34,041 bases of DNA from Wenzhouxiangella sediminis (GTDB taxonomy: Bacteria; Pseudomonadota; Gammaproteobacteria; Xanthomonadales; Wenzhouxiangellaceae). The stretch covers positions 1-34,041 of the forward strand of contig NZ_QUZK01000030.1 in the NCBI RefSeq assembly GCF_003410055.1, given 5' to 3'. The notes under the pieces are model-generated. The model made no database searches and had not been told where the DNA came from. It was given only the letters and a program-made list of their open reading frames with translations. Made by a program: the position numbers and the translations under genes. Numbering within the stretch: position 1 is the stretch's first letter; every line of letters begins with the position of its first letter. Shown in pieces: positions 24,357-32,931 of this stretch.

Positions 24357-25027
24357 GGCGATTCGGCCTTTACGCGGTCGCGCGCGTTTCGGATCAGGCG
24401 CCGTGCCGCGCGCTGGTGCCGCCAGCTGGTGCGCAGCCAGCCGCTCTCGCCGTAGCGACGGGCGCTCGTGGCCACGGTCAGCCCCATGGGGCGAATCGGC
24501 ACGCCGGTCTCGCGGGCCCGCACGACGAGGTCCAGGTCTTCGCCGCGCTGGAGATCTTCGCGGAATCGGCCCAGGGCGTTCAGCCTCTCCGCCTCGATGC
24601 ACAGGCCCTGGTCGCCGTAGGGCAGGCGGAACAGGCGCGAGCGCAGGTTGGCGCCCAGTGCGTTGAGTCGCGTGAACGCCGGGCCGTCGGTCAGAAAACG
24701 CAATCGGCCGTAGCCGATGGCACCGGGGTTGGCGCGCACGAAGGCCAGGGCACGCCCGAATGCATCCGGCCCGATCCGGCTGTCTGCGTGCAGGAACCAT
24801 AGCCAGCGGGCGCCGGAAGCTTCGGCACCCCTGTTGAGCTGGCGGCCGCGACCGGGCGGGCCGGCGAGCACGATCGAGTCGCGCGGCAAGTCGTGCCCGT
24901 GCGCCGAGGCTGTGCTGAGGATCAGTTCGCAGTCGTCAGGGCGCTCGTCGAGCCTGTCCCGAAGGACGCGATCCAGCCGGTCTCCCGGCCCGAGCGGCAC
25001 GACGATGCTGAGCGCGACACCCCCCAT
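24353..25027 (-). CDS. TIGR04283-type arsenosugar-cluster glycosyltransferase
   Basis: A 224-aa family 2-like glycosyltransferase. ALSIVVPLGPGD opens the GT-A fold; GPPGRGRQLNRGAEASGARW and LWFLHADSRI (HAD is the metal-binding acidic motif) and FRLPYGDQGLCIEAER with GEDLDLVVRARETG fit TIGR04283, which habitually pairs with TIGR04282 and arsS. The expected N-terminal and C-terminal lengths are present. It lies 5 bp after rnk and overlaps the TIGR04282-like gene by 4 bp, giving a compact three-gene unit. The acceptor and donor are unknown; participation in arsenosugar formation is inferred from the family and neighbours. Confidence 0.85.
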   Translation of the reverse strand: MGGVALSIVVPLGPGDRLDRVLRDRLDERPDDCELILSTASAHGHDLPRDSIVLAGPPGRGRQLNRGAEASGARWLWFLHADSRIGPDAFGRALAFVRANPGAIGYGRLRFLTDGPAFTRLNALGANLRSRLFRLPYGDQGLCIEAERLNALGRFREDLQRGEDLDLVVRARETGVPIRPMGLTVATSARRYGESGWLRTSWRHQRAARRLIRNARDRVKAESP

Positions 25028-25032
25028 CGACT

Positions 25033-25440
25033 TCAGCGGTGCAGCTCGCCCTCGCGCTCGGGCTGAAAGACGAGCTGTTCGACGCGCACATGCATGGTGC
25101 CGCCGCCGGGGCGCGGCCAGTCGATGCCCTTGCCTTCCTGCATGCCCAGCAGGGCGCTGCCGACCGGCGCCAGCACAGAAATCTGCTGGTCCGAATCGCT
25201 CAGCTTGGCGGGATAGACCAGGGTCTTGGTGTACTCGTGTCCGTCGACGGAGAATCGCACCGTCGAATTCATGGACACGATATCGGGCGGCATGGCGGCC
25301 GGTTCGGAAAGGCTGCCTCGGCCCAGTTCGGCCTCGAGCTCGCTCATTCCGGGAAAAGCGTTGGCCGGCAGGTCGTCGAGCAGGTGCTCGAGTCGGTGGA
25401 GGTCCATCGAAGAGATGGTGATGGGTGGTCTGGTGGTCAT
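25033..25440 (-). CDS. rnk: Nucleoside diphosphate kinase regulator Rnk (GreA/GreB C-terminal fold)
   Basis: A 135-aa cytoplasmic protein: an N-terminal helical part (PPITISSMDLHRLEHLLDDL) and a GreA/GreB C-terminal FKBP-like domain (STVRFSVDGHEYTKTLVYPA, then DSDQQISVLAPVGSALLGMQEG, ending with a WPRPGG motif). Rnk resembles Gre factors but has a shortened coiled coil; it binds RNA polymerase and affects nucleoside diphosphate kinase levels in E. coli and Pseudomonas. GAGGA lies about 8 nt before ATG 25440; an open frame reaching 25986 crosses the neighbouring gene. It starts the operon that continues into the two glycosyltransferase genes, an unexpected partnership. Confidence 0.92.
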   Translation of the reverse strand: MTTRPPITISSMDLHRLEHLLDDLPANAFPGMSELEAELGRGSLSEPAAMPPDIVSMNSTVRFSVDGHEYTKTLVYPAKLSDSDQQISVLAPVGSALLGMQEGKGIDWPRPGGGTMHVRVEQLVFQPEREGELHR

Positions 25441-25468
25441 GTTCTCATCCTCGAACATCCAAATGCAC

Positions 25469-25504
25469 AAAAGGCCGGCACCGTCACCGAGACGGCCGCC
25501 GGCC
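25469..25504 (-). terminator. Intrinsic terminator of the TVP38-reductase gene
   Basis: On the minus strand GGCCGGC and CCGTC pair with GACGG and GCCGGCC (25473-25504), directly followed by TTTTG (25469-25472). It lies 46 bp past the stop of the reductase gene and about 30 bp before rnk, separating the two transcription units. Confidence 0.75.
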
Positions 25505-25550
25505 CTGCCTTTATCAGTGCAGTTTACCCCTTTCCGGCCCGGAATTGCCG

Positions 25551-27695
25551 CTATCGCCGCCGCCAGCGGAAAAAGCGCTCGGCCCATCTCAGTGCGGCTT
25601 CGGGTTGGTGTGCCTTCTTCCATTCGCCGGCGACGAACTTGTTGGCCTCGCAGAAAGTCGGGTAGACGTGGATCGTGCCCAGCAGTTTGTTCAGGCCCAG
25701 GCCGTGCTTCATCGCGAGCACGAACTCGGGCAGCATCTCGCCGGCGTGGGCGCCGACGATGGTAGCGCCCAGGATGCGGTCCTTGCCCGGCTCGGTGAGC
25801 ACCTTGACGTAGCCGTAGTCGGCGCTGTCGGCGATGGCGCGGTCGAGATCGTCCAGGCCGTAGGTGGTGACCTCGTAGTCGATCTCCTGCATTCCGGCTT
25901 CTTCTTCGCTCAGGCCCACCCGCGCGACTTCCGGGTCGGTGAAGGTCACCCAGGGGATGACGCGGTAATCCGTCTTGAACGACCAAAGCGGGCTGATCAG
26001 CGCGTTGGCCGCCGCGGACCAGGCCTGGTGGGAAGCCACGTGCGTGAACTGGTAGGGGCCGGCGGCATCGCCGCAGACGTAGATGTTGGGGAAGTTCGTG
26101 CGCTGGAAGCCGTCGACATCGATCCGACCGGCTTCGTCGAGGCGAACGCCCAGCTCTTCGAGACCGTAGCCGGCCGTACGTGTCTTGCGGCCGAGCGCCA
26201 CGAGCAGGTGGCTGAAGTCGAACGACACTTCCCGGCCCTGGTGTTCGCAGACCAGGCGGCCGCCATTTTCGGTGCGTTCCACGCGCAGGGCCTTATGGGC
26301 CGTGGCCACGCTGACGCCGTCTTCTTCCAGGTGATTGGCCAGCAGCTCCCCGGCCTGCGCGTCTTCGCGCGGCAGCAGACGCTGCGCCATTTCCACCACC
26401 GTGACCTTCGAGCCCAGGCGGGCGAAGGCCTGCGTGAGTTCGGCGCCGATCGGACCGCCACCGAGCACGACCAGGCGCTCGGGCAGCTGCTCGAGGTCCC
26501 AGAGCGTGTCGCTGGTGAGGTAGCCGATTTCGTCCAGGCCGTCGATGGGCGGGACCAGCGGCTCGGCGCCGGTGGCGAGAACGATCGAGCGGGCGCTGAT
26601 TCGGTGTCCACCGGCTTCGACCTCCCAGGGTGAGACGAGTTTTGCCTCGGCCTGGACGACATCGACGCCCATCTCCTCGTAGCGTTCGGGCGAGTCGTGC
26701 GGCTCGATCTTCCGGATGACCTCGCGCACCCGGGCCATTACCTCACCGAAGTCGAGTTCGGTGTCCATTCTGCGCACGCCGTAGCGCCTGCTGTGTCGGG
26801 CCTCGGCCATGGCGCGCGCGGTACGGATCAACGCCTTGGACGGTACGCAGCCGGTGTTGAGACAGTCGCCGCCCATCCGGTTCTTCTCGATCAGGGCGAC
26901 CTTCGCCTTGACCGTGGCGCCGATGTAGGCCGACACCAGGCCCGCGGAGCCGGCGCCGATCACGATCAGGTTGTAGTCGAATCGCTTCGGCTTCGAAAAG
27001 CCGGCGTAGACCTTGCGCGCCTGCAGGATGCGCAGCACCCAGCGCAGGATGAGCGGCAGCAGCCCGAGCAGGACGAAGGCGCCGATCAGGCCCGGCGAGA
27101 GCACGTCCCCGACGGAGTCGACCTGCGCCAGTTGCGTGCCGGCATTCACGTAGACCACCGTGGCCGGCAGCATGCCGAGTTGGCTGACCCAATAGTAGGT
27201 CCAGGTGCGGATCGGGGTGAGCGCCATGACCAGGTTGATCACCCAGAAGGGAAATACGGGAACCAGCCGCAGGGCCAGCAGGTAGAAGGCCCCGTCCTTT
27301 TCGACGCCGGCGTTGATCTTCTCCAGCCGCTTGCGAAACTTGCGTTGAATGGCGTCGCGGAACAGGAAGCGCGCTGCCAGGAACACCAGGGTGGCGCCGA
27401 TGGTGCTGGCGAAGGACACGGCCAGGGTTCCGGCGACCACGCCGAAGAGTGCGCCGCCGGCCAGGGTGAGCACGGCTGCGCCGGGCACCGACAGGGCGGC
27501 CATGACGATGTAGATGCCCATGTAGACGGCGAGGGCCAGCAGCAGGTGGTCCCGGGTCCAGGCGAGCAGGGCGTCGCGCTGCTCGCGAAGCGTGGCCAGG
27601 TTCAGGTATTGCTGCAGGTCGAAAACGAAGAACGCCGCCAGGGCGAGAACGAATACCGCGGCAACGGTCAGTCGCAGAACCAGTCTGGAGTTCAT
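25551..27695 (-). CDS. TVP38/DedA membrane domain fused to a mercuric-reductase-like flavoprotein
   Basis: A 714-aa fusion. Residues 1-225 are a TVP38/TMEM64 (DedA-like) membrane domain with about six helices, including the SVPGAAVLTLAGGALFG and RLVPVFPFWVINLVMAL signatures. Residues 238-714 are a class I pyridine nucleotide-disulfide oxidoreductase: FAD motif GAGSAG (247-252), redox CLNTGC (Cys278, Cys283), NAD(P) motif VVLGGGPIGAE, and VCGDAAG. The C-terminal active-site segment reads HVYPTFCEANK: the His-x-x-Pro is kept, but a Cys replaces the usual small residue and the Glu that partners His in lipoamide dehydrogenases is displaced. Such fusions often sit near arsS clusters; the substrate is unknown. 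Separated from rnk by a terminator. Confidence 0.9.
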   Translation of the reverse strand: MNSRLVLRLTVAAVFVLALAAFFVFDLQQYLNLATLREQRDALLAWTRDHLLLALAVYMGIYIVMAALSVPGAAVLTLAGGALFGVVAGTLAVSFASTIGATLVFLAARFLFRDAIQRKFRKRLEKINAGVEKDGAFYLLALRLVPVFPFWVINLVMALTPIRTWTYYWVSQLGMLPATVVYVNAGTQLAQVDSVGDVLSPGLIGAFVLLGLLPLILRWVLRILQARKVYAGFSKPKRFDYNLIVIGAGSAGLVSAYIGATVKAKVALIEKNRMGGDCLNTGCVPSKALIRTARAMAEARHSRRYGVRRMDTELDFGEVMARVREVIRKIEPHDSPERYEEMGVDVVQAEAKLVSPWEVEAGGHRISARSIVLATGAEPLVPPIDGLDEIGYLTSDTLWDLEQLPERLVVLGGGPIGAELTQAFARLGSKVTVVEMAQRLLPREDAQAGELLANHLEEDGVSVATAHKALRVERTENGGRLVCEHQGREVSFDFSHLLVALGRKTRTAGYGLEELGVRLDEAGRIDVDGFQRTNFPNIYVCGDAAGPYQFTHVASHQAWSAAANALISPLWSFKTDYRVIPWVTFTDPEVARVGLSEEEAGMQEIDYEVTTYGLDDLDRAIADSADYGYVKVLTEPGKDRILGATIVGAHAGEMLPEFVLAMKHGLGLNKLLGTIHVYPTFCEANKFVAGEWKKAHQPEAALRWAERFFRWRRR

Positions 27696-27765
27696 GGGCT
27701 TCGAACGGCTCGGAAAGACAGGGTTCGAGCATAACCCCTGTGACGTCGACGCTGGATAGGTGCTT

Positions 27766-28632
27766 CTACGGGGCAGGATCCGGCTTCTTGCCCAGGGTGA
27801 CTCGCTCTATTCCGGCCAGGTCGCGACGAGAAGACACGCTGGAGAATCCGGCCGCTTCGAAGAGGGCGCGCACGGCGGTCGCCTGGTCGTAGCCGTGTTC
27901 GATCAGGAGCCAGCCGCCCGTTTCGAGCTGATCGAGACTTGCCGGCACCAGCCGTCGGATCACCTCGAAGCCGTCCGGCCCGGCAGCCAGCGCCTCGATC
28001 GGCTCGAATCGAAGGTCGCCGTGCCGCAGGTGCGGGTCGTCCTCCGCGATGTAGGGCGGGTTGGAAACGATCAACTCGAAACGTCGCTCGGCCACCGGCG
28101 CCAGCAGGTCGCCGGGCAACAGTTCCACGCGCTGGAGCCCCAGTCGATCGCGGTTGGCGGCGGCCGCGGTCAGCGCTTCGACCGAGCGGTCGATGCCCGT
28201 GATCCGCCAGCCGGGGCGCTCGGCCGCGAGCGTGAGCGCGATGCAGCCCGAACCCATGCCGACGTCGCAAACGCGGGCATTGTCGGGCAGCTCCAGGGAG
28301 AGGGCGACATCGACCAGCAACTCGGTCTCGGGGCGGGGGATCAGGACGTGTTCGTTGACGCCGAAATCCCGGCCGTAGAATTCGCGCAGGCCGCAGATCT
28401 GGGCGATCGGGCGTCCGTCCAGGCGCTGGGCAATCAGCTCGTCGAGACGGGTCAGTGTGCCGTTGTCGATGGGGTCGCCGTCGTGGGCGTAGAGCCAGCT
28501 GCGTTCGCGCCCCAGGGCGTGGCAGGCCAGCAGGTCGGCCTCGAGACGGTCGCCGAGGAGACGGCGTGCCCGTGAGAGCGCCTGGCGAAGGGACTTCGGG
28601 GAGTTGTCGTCCTTGTTTGTAGTCGATTGCAT
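27766..28632 (-). CDS. prmC: Release factor glutamine methyltransferase PrmC
   Basis: A 288-aa SAM-dependent methyltransferase that modifies the GGQ glutamine of RF1 and RF2. The N-terminal helical substrate domain is residues 15-90, with the PrmC landmarks REFYGRDFGVNEHVLIPRPE (83-102). The SAM site is DVGMGSG (123-129), with the catalytic NPPY at 191-194. The longer reading frame to 28782 has no support; MQSTTNKDD at 28632 is chosen, although its SD is weak. prmC often follows prfA, but no prfA is adjacent here; it lies head-to-head with the diguanylate cyclase gene (175 bp gap). Confidence 0.94.
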   Translation of the reverse strand: MQSTTNKDDNSPKSLRQALSRARRLLGDRLEADLLACHALGRERSWLYAHDGDPIDNGTLTRLDELIAQRLDGRPIAQICGLREFYGRDFGVNEHVLIPRPETELLVDVALSLELPDNARVCDVGMGSGCIALTLAAERPGWRITGIDRSVEALTAAAANRDRLGLQRVELLPGDLLAPVAERRFELIVSNPPYIAEDDPHLRHGDLRFEPIEALAAGPDGFEVIRRLVPASLDQLETGGWLLIEHGYDQATAVRALFEAAGFSSVSSRRDLAGIERVTLGKKPDPAP

Positions 28633-28807
28633 CAGAGAGCCTGACTTGCTTCGTGACGGAGCGCTCAAAGGTTGCCGGCGCGGGCTTGTGAAGGCCGTAT
28701 GACCGCGGCATGATACCGCCATGGCCCGTCGGCCCGGTCGTATTTGCGGTTTTTCACCCGGATTCCGGAATGAACCGGACACGATGCCGATGGGCGAAAG
28801 GGGAATG

Positions 28808-31801
28808 ATGACCGATCCAGCGAGTCAAGTTCGAGTCGTGGGCATCGCCTTGCTGGCGTTGCTGTCGATCGTGTGCGTCTCCCCAGCCGTAGCTGCGCAA
28901 CTCAACCTGCGTCACTACGACACGCGCGACGGCATTCCACAGATACAGGTCAGCGGCGTCCACCAGGACGCCAGGGGCTATCTCTGGGTCGGCACCTACG
29001 GCGGGCTGGCCCGCTACAACGGCAACCGGTTCAGCGTCTTTCGCGGCGAGAGCGGCCTTTCAACCAGCTACATCACCGTCGTGGACTCCTCACCCGACGG
29101 GACGGTATGGGTCGGAACCGCGAGAGGCGTGTGCTGGCAGGCCGGCCAGGGATTTCGATGCGCCAATCCCCCGGGAACCGACCAGCTCATGGTCAACGAT
29201 CTCCTGGTCGGAGGCAGCGAAGTCTGGGTGGCCGCTGACGAAGGCATCTTCCGCTTCGCCGACGGTGTACTCGAACCGAGCGAGTCCTGGCCTGCAGCCG
29301 CGGACTCCGGCGCCGTTCACTCCCTGGCCTTCGATGATCAGGGCCGCGTCTGGGTGGCGGCACAGTCGGGTCTGTTCCGGCTGTCGTCGAATGGGCCTGT
29401 CGAGCTGGACCTTCCGTCGGAGTATCCGGCCGTCTACGACCTGGAGTCCCACGACGGGCAAATCTGGGTGGGAACGGGCGGGCAACTCTTTGCGCTGGAA
29501 CCTGAGAGCGGCGCGGTCGCCGAACACGAGATACCGCTGCCCGAGAATACGCGCATCAACGATATCGAATTCGATCGCGAGGGCAGGTTGTGGTTGGCGA
29601 CGCCTGAAGGCCTCGTTCGCGGCCTTCCGGGTCAACTCGAAAGGCTTACGACCGGGGAAGGCCTGCCGAACAATCGAATGCTTGGTGTCACGCAGGATCG
29701 TGAGGGGCTCGTCTGGGTGGCGACCGACCAGGGCCTGGTGAAGATCCTGCCCGGCCCCTTCGAGGGATATTCGGCCGACAGCGGCCTGCTGGCCTCGTTC
29801 GTGCGAACCATCAACGAGGATGATCGTGAGCGGTTGTGGCTGGGAACCCGCGAAGGCTTGCAGATCGTTCCGCGGGTCGATGGTCGCTGGGACTTCGAGG
29901 CATCCTCCACGATCCTGCGCGAGGACGGCCTGCCCGACAACCGGGTCTACAGTATCGCCTTCGGCGCGCCGGGGACGGCCTGGATCGCCACCGCGCAGGG
30001 CGTGGTCCGCTGGCAGCGGGGACGCGGCGTGACCGAGTTGATCGATCGCTCCAGCGGCCTGCCCGAACAGGAAGTGCACGCCGTGTTCATCGATCGTCGG
30101 GGTCGCCTCTGGATCGGCAGCACACAGGGCATCCGATACCGCGAAGGCGGCGAACTGAGGGCGCCCGACCACCCGGTGCTGGCCGGCGCCTTTGCCCTGC
30201 GCATTCGCGAGGATGACGCGGGCAGGTTGTGGTTTTCCACGTTGCGCGACGGACTGCTGGTGCTGGCCCCCGATGGAACACTGGAGCAGTATCGGGGCGA
30301 GGAAGGGCTGACCGACGAAATGCTCTGGGACCTGGCGCCTTCGGCCGACGGTTCGATGTGGGTGGGCAGCAACGGTGACGGTATCTTCCGTGTCTGGCCC
30401 GACGGGCGCATCGAGCAGTTCACGAGCGACGACGGGCTGGCCGACAATTCGGTCTGGCAGGTGCTCGAGGACGACGAGGGGCGGGTCTGGGCGTACACCA
30501 ATCGCGGCCTGTCGCGCATGAGCGGTGGCGAGTTCGTCAACTACACCGAGCGAGACGGGCTGCTGCACCTGGAAGGCGGAGCCACCGGTGCGTTCCAGAG
30601 CAGCGACGGCCTGCTCTGGTTCGCCTCCGCCGACGGTTTGATGCGCTACGAGGCCGAGCGGGAGTACCGCAACACCTTGCCGCCGCCGGTCGTGATCGAG
30701 TCGGCCCGGCTCGATCGTGAAGCCGTGGCGCCGGGAGAGCGGCTTCCCTTCCGTTCCGGCAGCCTGGCTTTCCGGTTCGCCGGGCTGAGCTTCCAGGACG
30801 AAGCCGCCGTGAGATTCAGGTATCGCCTGGTCGGCGCCACGAATCGCTGGTCGGAGCCGACCGACAATCACCAGGTCACCTATGCCAACCTCGGTCACGG
30901 CGACTACGTTTTCGAAGTCAAGGCGGCCAATCCCGACGGGGTGTGGACCAGGGAACCCGCGCGTTTTCCGTTCCGGGTCGCTACTCCCTTTTGGGTCACG
31001 CCGTGGTTTCTGGCGATCGCTTTGCTGGCCTTGTTGGTTCTGGTCTGGTCGGGAGTGCATCTTCGCCTGCGCCGCATCGAGGCGACACGCAGGCGTTTGC
31101 AGCGCATCGTCAAGCAGCGAACAGCCGAGCTCAGCGAGGCCAATAGTCGCTTGCGGCGCACCGCGCGCACCGACCCGCTCACCGGTTTGCCCAACCGGCG
31201 CTATCTCTTCGATCGCATTGGCGAGGATGTCGCACGAAGTCGCCGCGCTCACTACAACGGCGCGGCTTCCAATGCGGACATTGCATTCATGATGATCGAT
31301 CTCGACGACTTCAAGCGGATCAACGACGAGTACGGTCACGATGCCGGCGACAGCGTGCTGTTGTCGTTCAGCAAAGTCTTGTCGAGCCGCCTGCGTGAAA
31401 GCGACTACATGATTCGCTGGGGCGGTGAGGAGTTCATGGTCGTGGCTTGCGAGGCCGAAGCGGCAGATGCCCACCAGATAGCCGAGCGGCTGCTGCAAGC
31501 GGTTCGCGATGCCCGATTCTCGGTCGGGCAGGGCGCCGAGTCCATTGCGGTGACCTGTTCGGCGGGAATCGCCTGCTACCCATTCGGCGAGCCGATCGAC
31601 GCGCTTGACTGGGAGCGGGTGGTCAAGCTCGCCGATGTGGCGGTCTACCAGGCCAAGGCCGAGGGCCGCGATTGCTGGGTCCAGCTCGCGCCCGGAGAGC
31701 GCTTTGAAGCGGCCGACGGCGAGGCCTTCGTGCAATCGGTCAAGGCCGATGCCGAGGCGCTGATCGAGCGCGGCATGCTTCGCTGCCTGCGAGGACGTTG
31801 A
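28808..31801 (+). CDS. Periplasmic double-propeller sensor diguanylate cyclase
   Basis: A 997-aa membrane protein making c-di-GMP. Signal segment 1-31 (ends AVAA); then 14 repeats of the type LWVGTxxGLxR (YLWVGTYGGLARY to LLWFASADGLMRY), i.e. two seven-bladed Reg_prop propellers (about 40-640); a Y_Y_Y domain (about 650-725); one membrane helix (about 730-752); a short coiled coil; and GGDEF (about 785-970). The active site is intact (GGEEF 872-876), and the inhibitory RxxD site is present as RESD 863-866, five residues upstream. This is the sensor architecture of hybrid two-component proteins with GGDEF as output. Start: of two adjacent ATGs (28805, 28808), 28808 is favoured by AAAGGGGA spacing. 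Confidence 0.93.
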   Translation: MTDPASQVRVVGIALLALLSIVCVSPAVAAQLNLRHYDTRDGIPQIQVSGVHQDARGYLWVGTYGGLARYNGNRFSVFRGESGLSTSYITVVDSSPDGTVWVGTARGVCWQAGQGFRCANPPGTDQLMVNDLLVGGSEVWVAADEGIFRFADGVLEPSESWPAAADSGAVHSLAFDDQGRVWVAAQSGLFRLSSNGPVELDLPSEYPAVYDLESHDGQIWVGTGGQLFALEPESGAVAEHEIPLPENTRINDIEFDREGRLWLATPEGLVRGLPGQLERLTTGEGLPNNRMLGVTQDREGLVWVATDQGLVKILPGPFEGYSADSGLLASFVRTINEDDRERLWLGTREGLQIVPRVDGRWDFEASSTILREDGLPDNRVYSIAFGAPGTAWIATAQGVVRWQRGRGVTELIDRSSGLPEQEVHAVFIDRRGRLWIGSTQGIRYREGGELRAPDHPVLAGAFALRIREDDAGRLWFSTLRDGLLVLAPDGTLEQYRGEEGLTDEMLWDLAPSADGSMWVGSNGDGIFRVWPDGRIEQFTSDDGLADNSVWQVLEDDEGRVWAYTNRGLSRMSGGEFVNYTERDGLLHLEGGATGAFQSSDGLLWFASADGLMRYEAEREYRNTLPPPVVIESARLDREAVAPGERLPFRSGSLAFRFAGLSFQDEAAVRFRYRLVGATNRWSEPTDNHQVTYANLGHGDYVFEVKAANPDGVWTREPARFPFRVATPFWVTPWFLAIALLALLVLVWSGVHLRLRRIEATRRRLQRIVKQRTAELSEANSRLRRTARTDPLTGLPNRRYLFDRIGEDVARSRRAHYNGAASNADIAFMMIDLDDFKRINDEYGHDAGDSVLLSFSKVLSSRLRESDYMIRWGGEEFMVVACEAEAADAHQIAERLLQAVRDARFSVGQGAESIAVTCSAGIACYPFGEPIDALDWERVVKLADVAVYQAKAEGRDCWVQLAPGERFEAADGEAFVQSVKADAEALIERGMLRCLRGR

Positions 31802-31823
31802 TGAAGGGGTGAGGGTGTAAGGA

Positions 31824-31846
31824 TGGTGGCCGGGGACGGAACCGAA
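31824..31846 (-). repeat. Partial copy of the tRNA-Phe 3' end
   Basis: These 23 bp match the 3' end of the tRNA-Phe gene (31950-31972) at 22 positions, including the CCA end, the acceptor strand and part of the T arm. The copy stands 104 bp beyond the tRNA 3' end in the same orientation; the D arm and anticodon arm are not recognisable. It may be a remnant attachment site left by an excised or decayed integrative element, or a fragment of a lost second tRNA. The 148-bp region 31802-31949 holds no gene; AACCGCC/GGCGGTT near 31873-31903 forms a hairpin. Confidence 0.6.
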
Positions 31847-31949
31847 GGTCGCTGACCTTGCGTCAGCCATCTAACCGCCCGGCGAAGCCGGAGTTGGCGG
31901 TTCGGTGGAAAGCGCCGGATTGAAAGCGAAACGGGTGCAGTTGGGAAGG

Positions 31950-32025
31950 TGGTGGCCGGGGACGGAATCGAACCGCCGACACGGGGATTTTCAATCCCCT
32001 GCTCTACCAACTGAGCTACCCGGCC
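31950..32025 (-). tRNA. tRNA-Phe (GAA)
   Basis: Reading the minus strand from 32025: acceptor GGCCGGG, TA, D arm GCTCAGTTGGTAGAGC, anticodon stem GGGGA, loop TTGAAAA (anticodon GAA), stem TCCCC, variable GTGTC, T arm GGCGG-TTCGATT-CCGTC, acceptor CCCGGCC, discriminator A, then encoded CCA. All arms pair (one G-U in the T stem). Total 76 nt including CCA. A CCCGGCC/GGCCGGG hairpin at 32044-32060 lies just upstream. The gene is complete and standard. Confidence 0.98.
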
Positions 32026-32169
32026 TTGCCGTTTCTGGCTGCTCCCGGCCCGTGGCCGGGAAGCCGCACATTAAACCTTTTTCGGGCTCCGAAGTCAACC
32101 GCAATCGAGGGGCACTTTTCGACTTTCCCGGCGTCCATAGGAAGAGCACTCAACCGAGGAGGCAAAACC

Positions 32170-32628
32170 ATGCGCAAGTTCATGCTGTTTCTCCTGCCGC
32201 TATTCATCGCCGCCTGCGCCGCTTCGGGCGAGCAGCGCGACAAGTTCGATGAAATGGCCGTCTACGACCGCCACGCTGGCGCCACTCAGAGTTGGGTTCG
32301 CTACACCAGCATCCGCAACTGGTACGCCGTCGGCATCCATTCGGTGGTCTTCGAAATGGACCGCAACCGGCACTACCTGGTGGAGTTGATCGGCCCCTGC
32401 GACCTCGACCTCGACAGCGCCATCGCGATGCGGCTCGTCAACACCAGGCGCAACGTGCTGAGCGAGTTCGACCGGGTGGTCGTCGGCGGCCAGCAGTGCC
32501 AGATCCAGTCGATCCGCAGGCTCGATCTCGAGGCGGTGCAGGCCGAACTCGAAGACAAGGACCGGTCGCTGCCGGACGGGCAGGGCAGCCTTGAAACCGA
32601 AACGGATCAGTCCTCGGGCGGAACGTAA
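32170..32628 (+). CDS. DUF6491-like lipoprotein
   Basis: A 152-aa protein opening MRKFMLFLLPLFIAACAASG, a lipoprotein signal with the lipobox IAAC (Cys16). The mature region has WVRYTSIRNWYAVGIHSVV, YLVELIGPCDLDLDSAIA and a second Cys (GQQCQIQSIRRLD), so a disulfide between the GPC and QQC cysteines is likely. The pattern resembles DUF6491-type lipoproteins seen in this bacterial group; function unknown. GAGGAGG precedes the ATG, while the longer frame to 32026 lacks any start signal. Its last 22 bp overlap the convergent yggX gene. Confidence 0.8.
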   Translation: MRKFMLFLLPLFIAACAASGEQRDKFDEMAVYDRHAGATQSWVRYTSIRNWYAVGIHSVVFEMDRNRHYLVELIGPCDLDLDSAIAMRLVNTRRNVLSEFDRVVVGGQQCQIQSIRRLDLEAVQAELEDKDRSLPDGQGSLETETDQSSGGT

Positions 32629-32882
32629 CCCTCCGCCTCGTCGACTTCACCGCCGAATAGAAACGCCTCGGCCTGCTCCTCGAGATACTTGCGATGCTCG
32701 GGGTCGATCGGGCTGAGGCGTTTTTCGTTGATCAGCATTGTCTGGTGCTGCAGCCACTTCTGCCAGGCTTCCCTGGAAATGTTGTCGTAGATGCGCTGCC
32801 CCAACTCGCCGGGAAGCGGCGGGCGCGGCAGGCCTTCGGCCTCGCGTTCGAGGTAATGGCAGTGGACCGTTCGTTCGCTCAT
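32607..32882 (-). CDS. yggX: Fe(2+)-trafficking protein YggX
   Basis: A 91-aa protein matching YggX along its length: VHCHYLEREAEGL (conserved Cys8), PGELGQRIYDNISREAWQKW, HQTMLINEKRLSPIDPEHR and a C-terminal EGYVPPE. YggX helps protect or supply iron for Fe-S clusters under oxidative stress. It lies 49 bp after mutY on the same strand, the same gene order as in E. coli, which fits since MutY carries a 4Fe-4S cluster. GGAGGA stands about 10 nt before the ATG. Its 3' end overlaps the convergent lipoprotein gene. Confidence 0.96.
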   Translation of the reverse strand: MSERTVHCHYLEREAEGLPRPPLPGELGQRIYDNISREAWQKWLQHQTMLINEKRLSPIDPEHRKYLEEQAEAFLFGGEVDEAEGYVPPED

Positions 32883-32931
32883 CGCGGCAATTCCTCCGAA
32901 ACTGTGTGCATGATAACCAGGCCGGGTCGGC

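Noticed and set aside
31824..31846. Second functional tRNA gene
   Set aside because: Only the 3' acceptor and part of the T arm are present; no D arm or anticodon arm can be folded.
29090..31870. 926-codon minus-strand open frame opposite the diguanylate cyclase gene
   Set aside because: Same explanation: long antisense frames are common in GC-rich DNA; it has no start signal and no domain.
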